A DNA stretch of 51,560 bases from CAZZNQ01 sp964655775 (GTDB lineage Bacteria; Planctomycetota; Brocadiia; SM23-32). The notes under the pieces were generated by a model that worked only from the letters and a program-made list of their open reading frames with translations, did not search any database and was not told where the DNA came from. The stretch lies in NCBI GenBank assembly GCA_964655775.1, contig CAZZNQ010000017.1, positions 1-51,560 on the forward strand. The letters run 5' to 3'. The stretch's first letter is position 1. The number at the start of each line of letters is the position of its first letter. This document shows, piece after piece, positions 1 to 7,757 of the stretch. The position numbers and the translations under genes were made by a program.

Positions 1-299
1 CCGAGGAGCAGGACAAACCCGTGCTGATGGACTTCTGGGCGGACTGGTGCGGCGCCTGCAAGAAGATGCTGCGGACGACGTTCACCGACCCACGAGTAGT
101 TGCCGAATCAGGTAGGTTTGTCTGCGCAAAGATCGATTTCGGCAGGGCATCCGAAGAGGACGAGAAGCACTACATGGAGCGCTACGGGGTGCGTGGGTTG
201 CCGACCACGGTGCTGATCGGGACGGATGGCGAAGTCCAGTCCAGGGCGGGCTATATCGGCCCCGATGAGATGCTGGAGATGATGCAGGAAGTGAAGTAG
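1..299 (+). CDS. Thioredoxin-fold protein, C-terminal part (DsbD gamma-domain-like), truncated by window start
   Basis: The reading frame is open from base 3 to the TAG at 297-299, so the gene begins before the window. The visible 98 residues form a complete thioredoxin fold: the redox motif WCGAC follows DFWAD, and the cis-proline motif GLPT lies about 50 residues later. The spacing and the words ADWC-x-ACK and TFxDPxV match the C-terminal domain of the DsbD thiol:disulfide interchange protein, which passes electrons to periplasmic partners. Whether transmembrane segments precede it cannot be seen, so a free thioredoxin-like protein is equally possible. A GTG at 21 could act as a start, but it would cut off the first strand of the fold. 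The hsp20 gene follows after 51 bases on the same strand. Confidence 0.8.
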   Translation, partial: EEQDKPVLMDFWADWCGACKKMLRTTFTDPRVVAESGRFVCAKIDFGRASEEDEKHYMERYGVRGLPTTVLIGTDGEVQSRAGYIGPDEMLEMMQEVK

Positions 300-350
300 T
301 GCCCGAAAGGGGGCAGGCCGCAAGTCTTTTCTTCGATAGGGAGCGAGAGA

Positions 351-788
351 ATGGGAGAGAGCGATATGTGGAAGGAGATGCGCAAACACCTGCAGGAGAT
401 GCGCGAGGCAATGGACGGGGCGATGCGCAAGGTGCCGCCTCTTCGCAACCTTGTTCCGCCCGAGTATCCGTTGGTGAACGTCTACGAGTCGCCGGACGAG
501 ATACTGGTGCGGGCCGAGGTGGCGGGGCTGGGCCGCGACGACGTCCGCCTGACGCTGCATCCGGGCCTGCTGGTCATCGAAGGCACGAAGATTCTTCCGA
601 GCCCCTCGGGCTTCGAGACGTCGCTGGAAGAGCAGGTCGCCGGCGACTTCCGGCGCGAGATCCCGCTGCCGTCGTCCGTGGACGAGGATGCGGCGCCGAC
701 CGCCTCGTTGCAGGCCGGCGTGCTGAACGTGCGCCTGCGGAAGCAGCACGAGGACATGGGCAGGGCCATCGAGGTCGAGGTGCTCTGA
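351..788 (+). CDS. Small heat shock protein, Hsp20/alpha-crystallin family
   Basis: This 145-residue protein is an ATP-independent chaperone that holds unfolding proteins in large cytoplasmic oligomers. A short charged, methionine-rich N-terminus (residues 1-40) precedes the alpha-crystallin domain. The domain starts at VNVYESPDE and ends with the family's hallmark near residue 125, an alanine-rich stretch followed by GVLNVRL. There is a short C-terminal tail without a clear I-x-I/V anchor beyond IEVEV. AGGGAG lies 7 bases before the ATG at 351; a second in-frame ATG at 366 also has a GGGAG ahead of it, so the start is uncertain by five residues. No CIRCE-like inverted repeat was seen upstream. 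It probably shares a transcript with the thioredoxin-like gene. Confidence 0.88.
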   Translation: MGESDMWKEMRKHLQEMREAMDGAMRKVPPLRNLVPPEYPLVNVYESPDEILVRAEVAGLGRDDVRLTLHPGLLVIEGTKILPSPSGFETSLEEQVAGDFRREIPLPSSVDEDAAPTASLQAGVLNVRLRKQHEDMGRAIEVEVL

Positions 789-804
789 AGGGGGGGCGTT
801 TCCC

Positions 805-833
805 TGCAATGCCGACCTCTAAAGTGCTATAAT
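805..833 (+). promoter_or_regulatory. Sigma-70 promoter, extended -10 type, for the NifU-like gene
   Basis: A perfect TATAAT at 828-833 is preceded by TGC, which makes an extended -10. The -35 region (TGCAAT at 805-810, 17 bp spacing) is poor, as is common when the -10 is extended. Transcription would begin near 840, about 50 bases before the ATG at 892. Confidence 0.4.
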
Positions 834-891
834 GTGGCGGTGCAGGCCGGTGTGACGCCGGCGGCATGTCCAACAAACGAAAGGAATTTGG

Positions 892-1131
892 ATGCTGGAT
901 CAGGAAGCAGTTGCGAAGACCATCGAGGAGATCCGCGGGTCCCTCCAGTCCCACGGGGGCGACATAAAGCTCGTGGAGGTCACGGAAGACGGGAAGGTGA
1001 AGGTGGAACTGCAGGGCGCCTGCCGGGGCTGCCCGATGGCGCAGATGACCATACAGCGCGGTGTGGAGGCACGGCTGAAGCAGGAGTTCCCGGAAGTGAA
1101 GGAAGTCGTTCCGGTCGAACCTACGGCCTGA
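892..1131 (+). CDS. NifU-like C-terminal domain protein, iron-sulfur scaffold
   Basis: This 79-residue protein consists only of a NifU C-terminal domain, the size of stand-alone Nfu proteins. The conserved CxxC is C44-R-G-C47, in the context GACRGCPMAQMT, and would bind a transient iron-sulfur cluster bridging a dimer for delivery to apoproteins. The N-terminal helix (EEIRGSLQSHGGDIKLVEV) is typical of the family. AAAGGAA sits about 5 bases before the ATG, which has its own TATAAT-type promoter. It is followed by a strong hairpin and converges on the phosphofructokinase gene. No other Fe-S assembly gene is nearby. Confidence 0.9.
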   Translation: MLDQEAVAKTIEEIRGSLQSHGGDIKLVEVTEDGKVKVELQGACRGCPMAQMTIQRGVEARLKQEFPEVKEVVPVEPTA

Positions 1132-1155
1132 CACGTCGCCAAGCGAGAAGAAGAA

Positions 1156-1184
1156 CGGGGCGAGGCACTTAGTGCTTCGCCCCG
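1156..1184. terminator. Bidirectional rho-independent terminator between nifU-like gene and phosphofructokinase
   Basis: Arms of 13 bases (1156-1168 and 1172-1184) pair with one G-T wobble around a TTA loop. It lies between two converging genes. Read on the minus strand the stem is followed by TTCTTCTTCTC, a fair T-rich tail, so it fits the phosphofructokinase transcript best; the plus-strand tail (CGTGTTTCTG) is weaker. Confidence 0.7.
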
Positions 1185-1209
1185 CGTGTTTCTGCATCCC
1201 CCGGCCGCA

Positions 1210-2526
1210 TCATGTACCCTTCACGTAAGGCGATTTCGCAACCTGGTCCGGTACGGCGACGGACCGGAACTTCATCGTCGAGTAATGCGGGATCGCCACC
1301 GGCCCGCCGATCAGGTAGATGAACTCGTCGATGAAGTCCTGCGTCGGGCCGTCCATGCCGCAGATGTATTCCATGGGCACTTTCCGGTCCTTCGCGGCGA
1401 TGTTGGACAGATCTGTCAGCCCGGTCCGGGTCACGCCGCGCTCGCGCTCGAGGATCACCGACTTGCCGGTCTCGCCCTCGACCATTGACTCGACCGCCGT
1501 GTATCCGACCATGTATGCCTCCGACGCGTCCACCTCGCTCATCATGCAGCTTCGCTGGATATGCTGCGGGTTGAGCACACACTCCTTGACCTTGCCCGGG
1601 ATGGCCTCCACCTTCAGCTCGGCGGTCGCCAGTCCGGCCAGGAAGACGGCGGGCGAGAAGGAACTGGCCCGTCCGTGCTGGATGTTGCCGTGGGCGTCGT
1701 AGGCCACGTCGGTGGCGTACGTCTCGGCGATGCTCTTGCCGGATTCCTTGTCGGTCAGGTCCTCCTGCACCACGATGACGGCCGTGCCGATCCGCGTCAG
1801 GATGTCTTCCAGCTTGTCGAGGAACGCCTGCTTGTCGAACAGCACTTCCTTGCACATGATGATGTGCGGCGCGCGGTCGGCCACCATCTGGCCGCGGGGG
1901 TCGACCCGGGCGAACGCTGTTCCCTGAGCCAGCCAGCCCGCCTTGCGTCCCATGACCTGATAGACGACCACCGGGGCGATGTCCAGGCCCTGGCGGATCT
2001 GTCCGCCGACGTCGAAGTTCGCTTTGACGCTGTAGGACGAGAAGTCGTTGGTCACGTTCTTCAGCGCCATCGCATTGTAGAGGGCGGCGCTTCCGTAGCC
2101 GGGGCAGTGATGGGTCGCGGGCAGGTCGTTGTCGACGGTCTTGATCGCGTGGATAGCGGCGATGTCCGAGACGGCCGTCAGGCCCCGAAGCTGGTCGGCG
2201 CTGTCGTTACCTCCGGTGTAGACGATCCCGTCCACGCCCAGCGCCTGCAGATTCTCGGCGATCTTCTTGTACTCGGGTTCCTTCGGCTTGATTCGCGTGG
2301 TCTTCAGTCCCGCTCCGGGACCGTTGAACACGAACGACATCGGGTCCATATTCGTCAGGTCCACGATGTTGCCCTGGATGTCCGCGTTCAGCAGGCCCTC
2401 CATGCCGTTGACCATACCGTACACTTCGATTCCGGCCTTCTGCGCCGCGTCGATGACGCCGGCCACTTCCCAGTCAATCACGGGTGTGGGGCCGCCCGAT
2501 TCGCCGACGATGATTCTGCTGACCAT
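1210..2526 (-). CDS. pfp: 6-phosphofructokinase, probably pyrophosphate-dependent
   Basis: This 438-residue enzyme phosphorylates fructose 6-phosphate at C1 in glycolysis. GESGGPTPVI at residues 8-17 is the nucleotide-binding loop. TGGNDS at 104-109 occupies the site that reads GGDGS in ATP enzymes and GGDDS in PPi enzymes. KTVDND at 129-134 carries the catalytic aspartate D132. MGRKAGWLA is the conserved substrate-binding segment. Asp at the second variable position (D108) is the known marker of pyrophosphate use, but the preceding residue is Asn107 instead of Asp. The length, above 400, fits PPi-type or long-clade enzymes rather than the 320-residue ATP type. The ATG at 2526 has GGAGG about 9 bases upstream. 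A strong minus-strand promoter lies about 80 bases ahead. The exact phosphoryl donor is inferred. Confidence 0.88.
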   Translation of the reverse strand: MVSRIIVGESGGPTPVIDWEVAGVIDAAQKAGIEVYGMVNGMEGLLNADIQGNIVDLTNMDPMSFVFNGPGAGLKTTRIKPKEPEYKKIAENLQALGVDGIVYTGGNDSADQLRGLTAVSDIAAIHAIKTVDNDLPATHHCPGYGSAALYNAMALKNVTNDFSSYSVKANFDVGGQIRQGLDIAPVVVYQVMGRKAGWLAQGTAFARVDPRGQMVADRAPHIIMCKEVLFDKQAFLDKLEDILTRIGTAVIVVQEDLTDKESGKSIAETYATDVAYDAHGNIQHGRASSFSPAVFLAGLATAELKVEAIPGKVKECVLNPQHIQRSCMMSEVDASEAYMVGYTAVESMVEGETGKSVILERERGVTRTGLTDLSNIAAKDRKVPMEYICGMDGPTQDFIDEFIYLIGGPVAIPHYSTMKFRSVAVPDQVAKSPYVKGT

Positions 2527-2607
2527 GAGAGTATTCCTCCGGTGTACGATTGAACGTTCCGCGCCTACGGGGTATGAAAAGGGATGTAGGTGACGGCGAG
2601 AGCCCTG

Positions 2608-2636
2608 AGTATAATGCAACGGGCGATGCTTGGCAA
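2608..2636 (-). promoter_or_regulatory. Sigma-70 promoter for phosphofructokinase gene
   Basis: Read on the minus strand: TTGCCA (2631-2636), 17 bp, TATACT (2608-2613). Both boxes differ from consensus at one position. Transcription would start near 2601, giving a 5' leader of about 75 bases. A plus-strand TATAAT overlaps it at 2610-2615 but lacks a usable -35. Confidence 0.6.
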
Positions 2637-2708
2637 CGTGAACGGAGTCGCGCCGGGTCTCGAGCCCGGGCGTGCTCCACGCATCCATCATTGACGGAGG
2701 AAGGCGCT

Positions 2709-3269
2709 ATGGACGACGGAACGGGACGTCTCAGAGGACACAGGAGGGTGGCCGTGCTGGCGTTGATCGCGTTGGTCTTTCCCATGCTGGTGAACTGCTA
2801 CGGCAGCTTCCCGCTGACGCGCGCCGTCTACCGCGCGAACAGCTCCGTTCCCACGGGCATCCTGCGGACGGTCGTCTTCTGGGTGTTCCTCGCCGTTCCC
2901 GTTTACTCGACCGCCGCACTGGTGGACGCGATCGCCCTGAACCTGATCGAGTTCTGGACGGGCGCGGTGTTCGCAGCCACCTCGGTGACCGACGGACAGG
3001 GCAACCACGTGGCGCTCACACCGTCTGAGGACGGCCGGGAGGCGACGCTGACGGTCTCGCGCGACGGCACCGTCACCGGCACGCTCCGGTTGGTGCGCGT
3101 CGACGAGGCCACATGCGAGCTTCGGGGCGCCGACGGAGCCCTGGTCGGCCGGACCGAGATGTCTGCCGACGGCAGGTTGACGATCACCGACACCGACGGC
3201 ATGGTGGTCGGCGTGCTCACGTCGGCGGACATCGCCGCTGCGAAGGCGGCGCACTCCATGGCGCTGTAA
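2709..3269 (+). CDS. DUF3332 family membrane-associated protein
   Basis: The 186-residue product starts with a positively charged N-terminus and a hydrophobic segment (residues 13-28) ending in a cysteine. CYGSFPLT and a second membrane segment (TVVFWVFLAVPVYSTAALVD) follow, then IEFWTG, which together are the signature of DUF3332 proteins. The rest is a beta-rich domain with repeated Thr/Val strands. Family members usually have a standard lipobox before the CYGSF cysteine. Here the residue before it is Asn (LVNC), so lipidation by the usual pathway is doubtful. GGAGGA about 8 bases before the ATG supports this start over in-frame upstream starts. The function of the family is not known to me. 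It diverges from phosphofructokinase. Confidence 0.75.
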   Translation: MDDGTGRLRGHRRVAVLALIALVFPMLVNCYGSFPLTRAVYRANSSVPTGILRTVVFWVFLAVPVYSTAALVDAIALNLIEFWTGAVFAATSVTDGQGNHVALTPSEDGREATLTVSRDGTVTGTLRLVRVDEATCELRGADGALVGRTEMSADGRLTITDTDGMVVGVLTSADIAAAKAAHSMAL

Positions 3270-3274
3270 CACCA

Positions 3275-3451
3275 ATCTGCATTCCGCGTTACTCCTGCGC
3301 CTGGGAGGTCGTCTGCACAAGGCCGAGCGCACCTACGCCTACGCGCTCACGCACGCCGTGCCGAGGCCGGTGGGGGGCGGGCGGTTCCCTGCAACGAACC
3401 AACCGCTACTTGGTGGAGAACCCGCGGCGTTACTTCGAGGCACTGTCCTGA
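3275..3451 (+). pseudogene. Possible remnant: C-terminal end of a phosphotriesterase-like hydrolase, frameshifted
   Basis: Two adjacent short stretches in different frames together look like the end of a phosphotriesterase-family TIM barrel. Bases 3313-3366 encode LHKAERTYAYALTHAVPR. After a +1 change of frame, bases 3389-3451 encode TNRYLVENPRRYFEALS and a TGA stop. Family members typically end with a VPrl element, then a loop, then an LVxNPRR motif. No start codon or upstream barrel is present; the DUF3332 gene ends immediately before. The match is by eye and short, so chance resemblance is quite possible. Confidence 0.3.
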
Positions 3452-3661
3452 TGGGCGGTGCTCTGAGCGCTGCTCCCGGCTATTCGTTCGAGATCGATCG
3501 TCTTGCCGTGCCGTGCGGTCCCGCTGGTGGGGCCAGGCATGGCGATGTCGGGCCGACGACCCGTCGTGTCGGCTCCGTGTGGTCTGCTGGGCGCGGCCTT
3601 TTGGCGGGCCAGCGACTTCAGGTGAGCATGTGCGTGGGCACCGTGGAGGCACTCCGGAGCC
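3452..3661. other. Intergenic stretch with no recognised feature
   Basis: With the remnant before it, this is part of a 464-base gap between the DUF3332 gene and sppA. Open frames cross it on both strands, as expected in GC-rich DNA, but none has a ribosome site, recognisable motif or sensible composition. Confidence 0.5.
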
Positions 3662-3690
3662 TTGACGGTTGCGAGTGCGTACCGGAAAAT
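3662..3690 (+). promoter_or_regulatory. Candidate sigma-70 promoter for sppA
   Basis: TTGACG (3662-3667), 17 bp, GAAAAT (3685-3690). Transcription would start near 3697, about 37 bases before the chosen ATG. If correct, it rules out a translation start at the TTG that forms the -35 box. Confidence 0.4.
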
Positions 3691-3733
3691 GCAGAGGGGC
3701 ATGGACCTCTTGATTCTCCGGATGGGGACGGAA

Positions 3734-4867
3734 ATGTCTGACGAGCGATCGGAAGAGAAAGCCGCCGAGGGCGCCCGTGACGTAGAGCAGCGACGCCCCT
3801 ATGGTGACTACGACCGTCGGCCTCCTCGGCGCAGCACCGGGCATACGGTGTTGCTGGGCTGCCTGATTACGCTTGCCGGAGGCGTGACGCTTCTTGCGCT
3901 GCTCGTCGGCGGAGTCGTCATCCTTTTCTTCGCGTCCGCGACGGCGATGGTGGGTGGAAGCGGAGCGGCGACCGGTGACGCGGCTTTGCAGGAGATCGTG
4001 GTCGAGCCGGGCCCGTCGGACGCCAAGATCGTTGAGGTGCCGGTGCGGGGGCTTCTCGTCTCCGGGGGCGCTGCGGGTATATCGTCCGATACGTTGCTGC
4101 TGTTTGAGGCAATGATCCGCCGCATTGAGAAGGACCCTTCCGTCGAGGGCGTGATTCTCTCCGTCGACAGCGGCGGCGGGGCGGTCACCACCTGCGATGT
4201 CATGAGCCGGGCGGTGCGCCAGCTCAAGGCCGATACCGGCTTGCCTGTTGTGGCGCTGCTGGAGGACGTTGCGGCGTCCGGAGGCTACTACGTCGCCTGC
4301 TCGGCGGACCATATCATCGCCCATCCGACGACGATCACCGGCAGCATCGGCGTCCTGATGCCGGTCTACAACGCCAACACGCTGCTCAAGAGCCTGGGAG
4401 TGTCCAACCGGACCGTCAAGAGCGGCCGCTTCAAGGACATGGCCTCGCTGACCGCCGAGAAGACGCCGGAGCAGTGGGCACAGGAGCGGGCGATACTGCT
4501 GGGCGTGGTCAACCAGATGCACGAGCAGTTCGTCGGCGTAGTTGCGAGCGGACGGAACATGGACCTGAGCGAAGTGCGGCCACTGGCCGACGGCCGAATC
4601 TACACGAGCTTCCAGGCGCAGGCCAACGGACTGGTCGACGGCATCGGTTACCGGGAGGACGCCATCGCGCGCGTGAAGGAACTGGCCGGTATCAGCGCCG
4701 CCCGGGTGGTACGCTATCGCCGAATGCCATCGGTGATGGAGATGCTGCTGGCAAAGCAGAGCGGCCCGAACATCCGAATCGGGCTTGCGGACGAACTCGC
4801 CCCGCTGTCGGTCGGGCAGCGCCCGCTGTACCTCTGGCAGCCGCCGGCGTTCTCGACGGACGAGTGA
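3734..4867 (+). CDS. sppA: Signal peptide peptidase SppA-like serine protease, 36-kDa type
   Basis: This 377-residue membrane-anchored protease of the S49 family cleaves residual signal peptides in the envelope. A charged cytoplasmic N-terminus (1-36) is followed by one membrane helix (about 38-68) and the crotonase-like catalytic domain. The catalytic dyad is visible: Ser182 in DVAASGGYYVA and Lys234 in KSGRFKDMAS. TGSIGV, conserved in the family, lies at 202-207. The usual N-S-P-G-G loop reads D-S-G-G-G (145-149), an odd substitution of the proline. The length fits single-domain enzymes (SppA36K), not the duplicated E. coli form. The ATG at 3734 is preceded by GGGGACGGA; in-frame starts further up would overlap the candidate promoter. 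cysS follows after 58 bases. Confidence 0.88.
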   Translation: MSDERSEEKAAEGARDVEQRRPYGDYDRRPPRRSTGHTVLLGCLITLAGGVTLLALLVGGVVILFFASATAMVGGSGAATGDAALQEIVVEPGPSDAKIVEVPVRGLLVSGGAAGISSDTLLLFEAMIRRIEKDPSVEGVILSVDSGGGAVTTCDVMSRAVRQLKADTGLPVVALLEDVAASGGYYVACSADHIIAHPTTITGSIGVLMPVYNANTLLKSLGVSNRTVKSGRFKDMASLTAEKTPEQWAQERAILLGVVNQMHEQFVGVVASGRNMDLSEVRPLADGRIYTSFQAQANGLVDGIGYREDAIARVKELAGISAARVVRYRRMPSVMEMLLAKQSGPNIRIGLADELAPLSVGQRPLYLWQPPAFSTDE

Positions 4868-4925
4868 CGGCCAGTCTGCGTACACGACCGCCTGGACCTG
4901 AGTGCCAATCCGAGGTAAGAGCCAC

Positions 4926-6395
4926 ATGCTGAAGGTATACAACACGCTGGGACGCGAACTGCAGGAGTTCGAGCCGCTTCGCGAAGGCGTCGTGGGCGTC
5001 TACGTATGCGGGCCGACCGTTTACGGCGACAGCCACATCGGTCACGCCAAGAGCTACGTCAGCTTCGACGTGGTTGTCCGCTACCTGCGCCACGTGGGTT
5101 ACAACGTGCGCTACGTGCAGAACATCACCGACGTGGGCCACCTGACCGACGATGCCGACGAGGGAGAGGACAAGATCGGCCGGAAGGCGCGCGAGCTGGG
5201 CCTGGAGCCGATGGAGGTCGCCGAGAAGTTCACGCGCAGCTACTTCGAGGACATGGACGCGCTGAACGTGATGCGGCCGGACATCAGCCCCCGCGCCAGC
5301 GGGCACGTGATCGAGCAGATCGAGCTGGTCAAGCGCCTGATTGAGCGGGGCCACGCCTACGAGGTCGACGGGAACGTCTATTTCGACGTCCAGAGCTACT
5401 CCGATTACGGCAAGCTGAGCGGGCGGAGCCTGGACGAAATGAAGGAGGGCTCGCGCGTCGAGGCCCGCGGCGAGAAGAAGCACCCGGCGGACTTCGCCCT
5501 GTGGAAGAAGGCCGAGGGCGGCCACCTGATGAACTGGCCCAGCCCCTGGAGCGAGGGATACCCGGGGTGGCACCTGGAGTGCTCCGTAATGGCGATGAAA
5601 TACCTGGGCGATACCGTGGACATCCACGGCGGCGGCCTGGAGAACAGCTTCCCGCACCACGAGGACGAGATCGCGCAGGTCGAGGCCGCCACCGGGGAAA
5701 CTTTCGTCCGCTACTGGCTCCACAACAATATGGTGACCGTGAACGGCCAGAAAATGGGCAAGAGCCTGGGCAACTTCGTGACGCTCAAGGACGCCTTCGC
5801 GGGCAACCCGCCGCTGGAGAAACCGGTGCGCCCGATGGTGCTGCGGTACTTTGTGCTGACCAGCCACTATCGCAGCCCGCTGGACTTCTCCGCGGAAGCG
5901 CTGGAGGCGGCCGAGAAGGGCCTGCAGCGCATCGAGAACACCGTCGGTCGCGTCAGGCGGGAACTGGCGCAGGCCAGCGAAGGCGACGCCTCCGATGCGA
6001 TGCAAGAACTGATCTCCCGCACGCGCGACGACTTCGGCAAGGAGATGGATAACGACTTCAACACGGCCGGGGCGCTGGGCGTTCTCAGCACGTTCACGCG
6101 CGAGCTGAACCGCCTGCTCGACGAGAGCGACGGCGAGACCGAGGGGTCTCTTCAGGCGGCCGCCGAGGTCTATGACGAACTCGGCGGCGACGTGCTGGGG
6201 ATCGTGACCGCTGAGACCGGCGTGCAGGCCCACGCGGAGATAGAGCAGGACCTGGTGCGGGTGCTGGTCGACATTCGAGCCAGCCTTCGGGAGAACGGCA
6301 ACTACGAGGAGGCCGACGCCGTGCGCGACCGTCTGCAGGAGTTGGGCGTCGAGCTGATGGACGGGCCGGAAGGCACGACCTGGCAGTTCAAGTAG
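4926..6395 (+). CDS. cysS: Cysteinyl-tRNA synthetase
   Basis: This 489-residue class I synthetase attaches cysteine to tRNA-Cys. The N-terminal CGPTVYGDSHIGHAKSY contains the zinc-ligand cysteine and the HIGH motif as SHIGH. The other zinc and substrate elements are WHLECS and HGGGLENSFPHHEDE. KMGKSLGN is the KMSKS loop with one change. A helical anticodon-binding tail follows. The length is usual for the family (about 460-500). The start at 4926 gives the classical N-terminus MLKVYNTL; GAGGTAAG lies about 8 bases upstream, while a GTG at 4902 would place the ribosome site inside the gene. The 3' end overlaps the converging AI-2E-type gene by 8 bases, with no room for a terminator between them. 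Confidence 0.95.
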   Translation: MLKVYNTLGRELQEFEPLREGVVGVYVCGPTVYGDSHIGHAKSYVSFDVVVRYLRHVGYNVRYVQNITDVGHLTDDADEGEDKIGRKARELGLEPMEVAEKFTRSYFEDMDALNVMRPDISPRASGHVIEQIELVKRLIERGHAYEVDGNVYFDVQSYSDYGKLSGRSLDEMKEGSRVEARGEKKHPADFALWKKAEGGHLMNWPSPWSEGYPGWHLECSVMAMKYLGDTVDIHGGGLENSFPHHEDEIAQVEAATGETFVRYWLHNNMVTVNGQKMGKSLGNFVTLKDAFAGNPPLEKPVRPMVLRYFVLTSHYRSPLDFSAEALEAAEKGLQRIENTVGRVRRELAQASEGDASDAMQELISRTRDDFGKEMDNDFNTAGALGVLSTFTRELNRLLDESDGETEGSLQAAAEVYDELGGDVLGIVTAETGVQAHAEIEQDLVRVLVDIRASLRENGNYEEADAVRDRLQELGVELMDGPEGTTWQFK

Positions 6396-7671
6396 TGTCG
6401 GTTTCCTGGCCGCTAGCGGGCTTCGGCTCCTCCTCGGCCAGCTCCTTCAGCGGCGGGAGAAGGAACTCGCGCCCCAGGATCTTCGCCGTCGACGTGAGGG
6501 GCACGGCTATCACGGCGCCGAACATGCCGAACAGCTCGGCGCCCACCAGCAAGCCGATCAGGATCGTGAGCGGGTGCAGTTTCATGCCTCGCGAGAGGAT
6601 GATGGGTGTGAGCAGCGGCTCTATGGCCTGAACCACCGCGAACACGACCAGCACCCCGATGACGGTGTTCCAGCCGCCCATCAGCACCGCCAGCAGCAAG
6701 GCGGGTATCAGGCCGACCATCACGCCGACGAATGGGATCACGCCCAGGATGCCGACCGTCATCCCGATCAGCAGCCAGAAAGGGATGCCACAGATCCACA
6801 GCCCCACGCTGGTCAACGCCCCCGAGCAGAGGCAGATGATCAGCCGCCCGCGGAAGAAGTTAGAGTAGGCGCGGTCCAGCTTGCCGACGATGTCCAGTAT
6901 GCGCTGCCTGTAGCGGCCGGGCAGATACTCCTTGGCCTTCTGCAGGCCGGGATGCAGGCTGAGCAGGAAGAAGAATGTGTAGATGAACACCAGCACGATC
7001 TGCGTCGCCGTGCCGATGATGCGGCCGACGCTGCCGGCTATCTGCGTCACGACCGCTCTGAAGACAGCCAGCGCCTTGACGGCGATCTTGTCCAGGTTCT
7101 GATTCACGATCTCCCGCGCCGTTGCCAACAGGCCTTCCTCGGAGTCCGGTTCTTGAGTGTCAGCGACCGGCTCCTCCAGCGAGACGTCCGGAGGTGACGA
7201 CGCGGGCTCCGGCGCCTCGGCTGCAGCCGGTGCCTCGGGCTGCTCGGATTCCGGGGAGGAGGGCGTCTCCGGTTCGGCCTTGTCCTGTTCGCCTTCGACC
7301 ATCTCCACCAGGCCCAGCTTCCGGCTGGCCTGTTCCACGTAGCCGGGCAGCTTTGCCGCCTGCCGGTAGATGGCCGGTCCCAGCGTGGCCCCGATCAGGA
7401 CCAGAACCGCCAGGAGCGCGACATATACGAGGGTGACGCCAACCGCGCGGGGAAGCTTCAGACGCTCCAGCGCCAGCACCACCGGGTCCAGGACATAGGC
7501 GATGACCAGGGCTATCACGATGGGTGTGGTCACGTTGCGCAATATGCCCGCCAGGACCAGCACGCCGATGCCGAACGCCGTCAACAGTCCGATCTTGAAG
7601 CCGCGCGTCTGGAAGAACGAATCGGGCTCGGATGGCTGCATAGTGGACTGTTCCGGCGTCTGCTGCCCCAT
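6388..7671 (-). CDS. AI-2E transporter/PerM family membrane protein with Glu/Pro-rich insert
   Basis: This 427-residue polytopic protein belongs to the UPF0118 family, whose members export signals, ions or other small molecules. Two N-terminal membrane helices occupy about residues 27-85, and a third lies near 225. A long cytoplasmic region sits between the third and fourth helices. Further helices cover about 245-395, with the family's conserved GIPFWLLIGMTVGILGVIPF and PLLTPIILSRGMKLHP. Residues of roughly 150-200 form a low-complexity insert rich in Pro, Glu, Ala and Ser, not typical of the family. The ATG at 7671 is preceded by GGAGGG at 8 bases; a longer frame upstream has no ribosome site and unlikely composition. 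The substrate cannot be told from sequence. Confidence 0.82.
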   Translation of the reverse strand: MGQQTPEQSTMQPSEPDSFFQTRGFKIGLLTAFGIGVLVLAGILRNVTTPIVIALVIAYVLDPVVLALERLKLPRAVGVTLVYVALLAVLVLIGATLGPAIYRQAAKLPGYVEQASRKLGLVEMVEGEQDKAEPETPSSPESEQPEAPAAAEAPEPASSPPDVSLEEPVADTQEPDSEEGLLATAREIVNQNLDKIAVKALAVFRAVVTQIAGSVGRIIGTATQIVLVFIYTFFFLLSLHPGLQKAKEYLPGRYRQRILDIVGKLDRAYSNFFRGRLIICLCSGALTSVGLWICGIPFWLLIGMTVGILGVIPFVGVMVGLIPALLLAVLMGGWNTVIGVLVVFAVVQAIEPLLTPIILSRGMKLHPLTILIGLLVGAELFGMFGAVIAVPLTSTAKILGREFLLPPLKELAEEEPKPASGQETDTT

Positions 7672-7714
7672 GGCATCGACCCTCCACCTACGGGAACCTC
7701 GGGAGATTGCTGCC

Positions 7715-7743
7715 ATTGAACCAACAGGCCGCGGCGAGTGCAA
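7715..7743 (-). promoter_or_regulatory. Candidate promoter for AI-2E-type gene
   Basis: On the minus strand: TTGCAC (7738-7743), 17 bp, TTCAAT (7715-7720). Its -35 box lies 14 bp from the -35 box of the divergent kinase promoter, so the two could be co-regulated. Confidence 0.35.
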
Positions 7744-7757
7744 GTCGCAACAAGTGA

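Noticed and set aside
1561..2553. Plus-strand open frame opposite phosphofructokinase
   Set aside because: Shadow frame of a clear enzyme gene; no start signal or motif.
2610..2615. Plus-strand TATAAT as promoter of the DUF3332 gene
   Set aside because: No acceptable -35 at 16-18 bp; the same bases form the -10 of an excellent minus-strand promoter.
3358..3741. Open frame of 127 codons upstream of sppA
   Set aside because: No ribosome site, overlaps the sppA start out of frame, Gly/Pro/Arg-rich composition; part may be the remnant noted separately.
3347..4945. Long open frame on the minus strand opposite sppA
   Set aside because: It mirrors the codon pattern of sppA, has His/Arg/Gln-rich composition with no motif, and lacks a ribosome site.
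4692..6233. Long open frame on the minus strand opposite cysS
   Set aside because: Antisense shadow of a well-supported synthetase gene in GC-rich DNA; Val/Leu/His-rich without domains.
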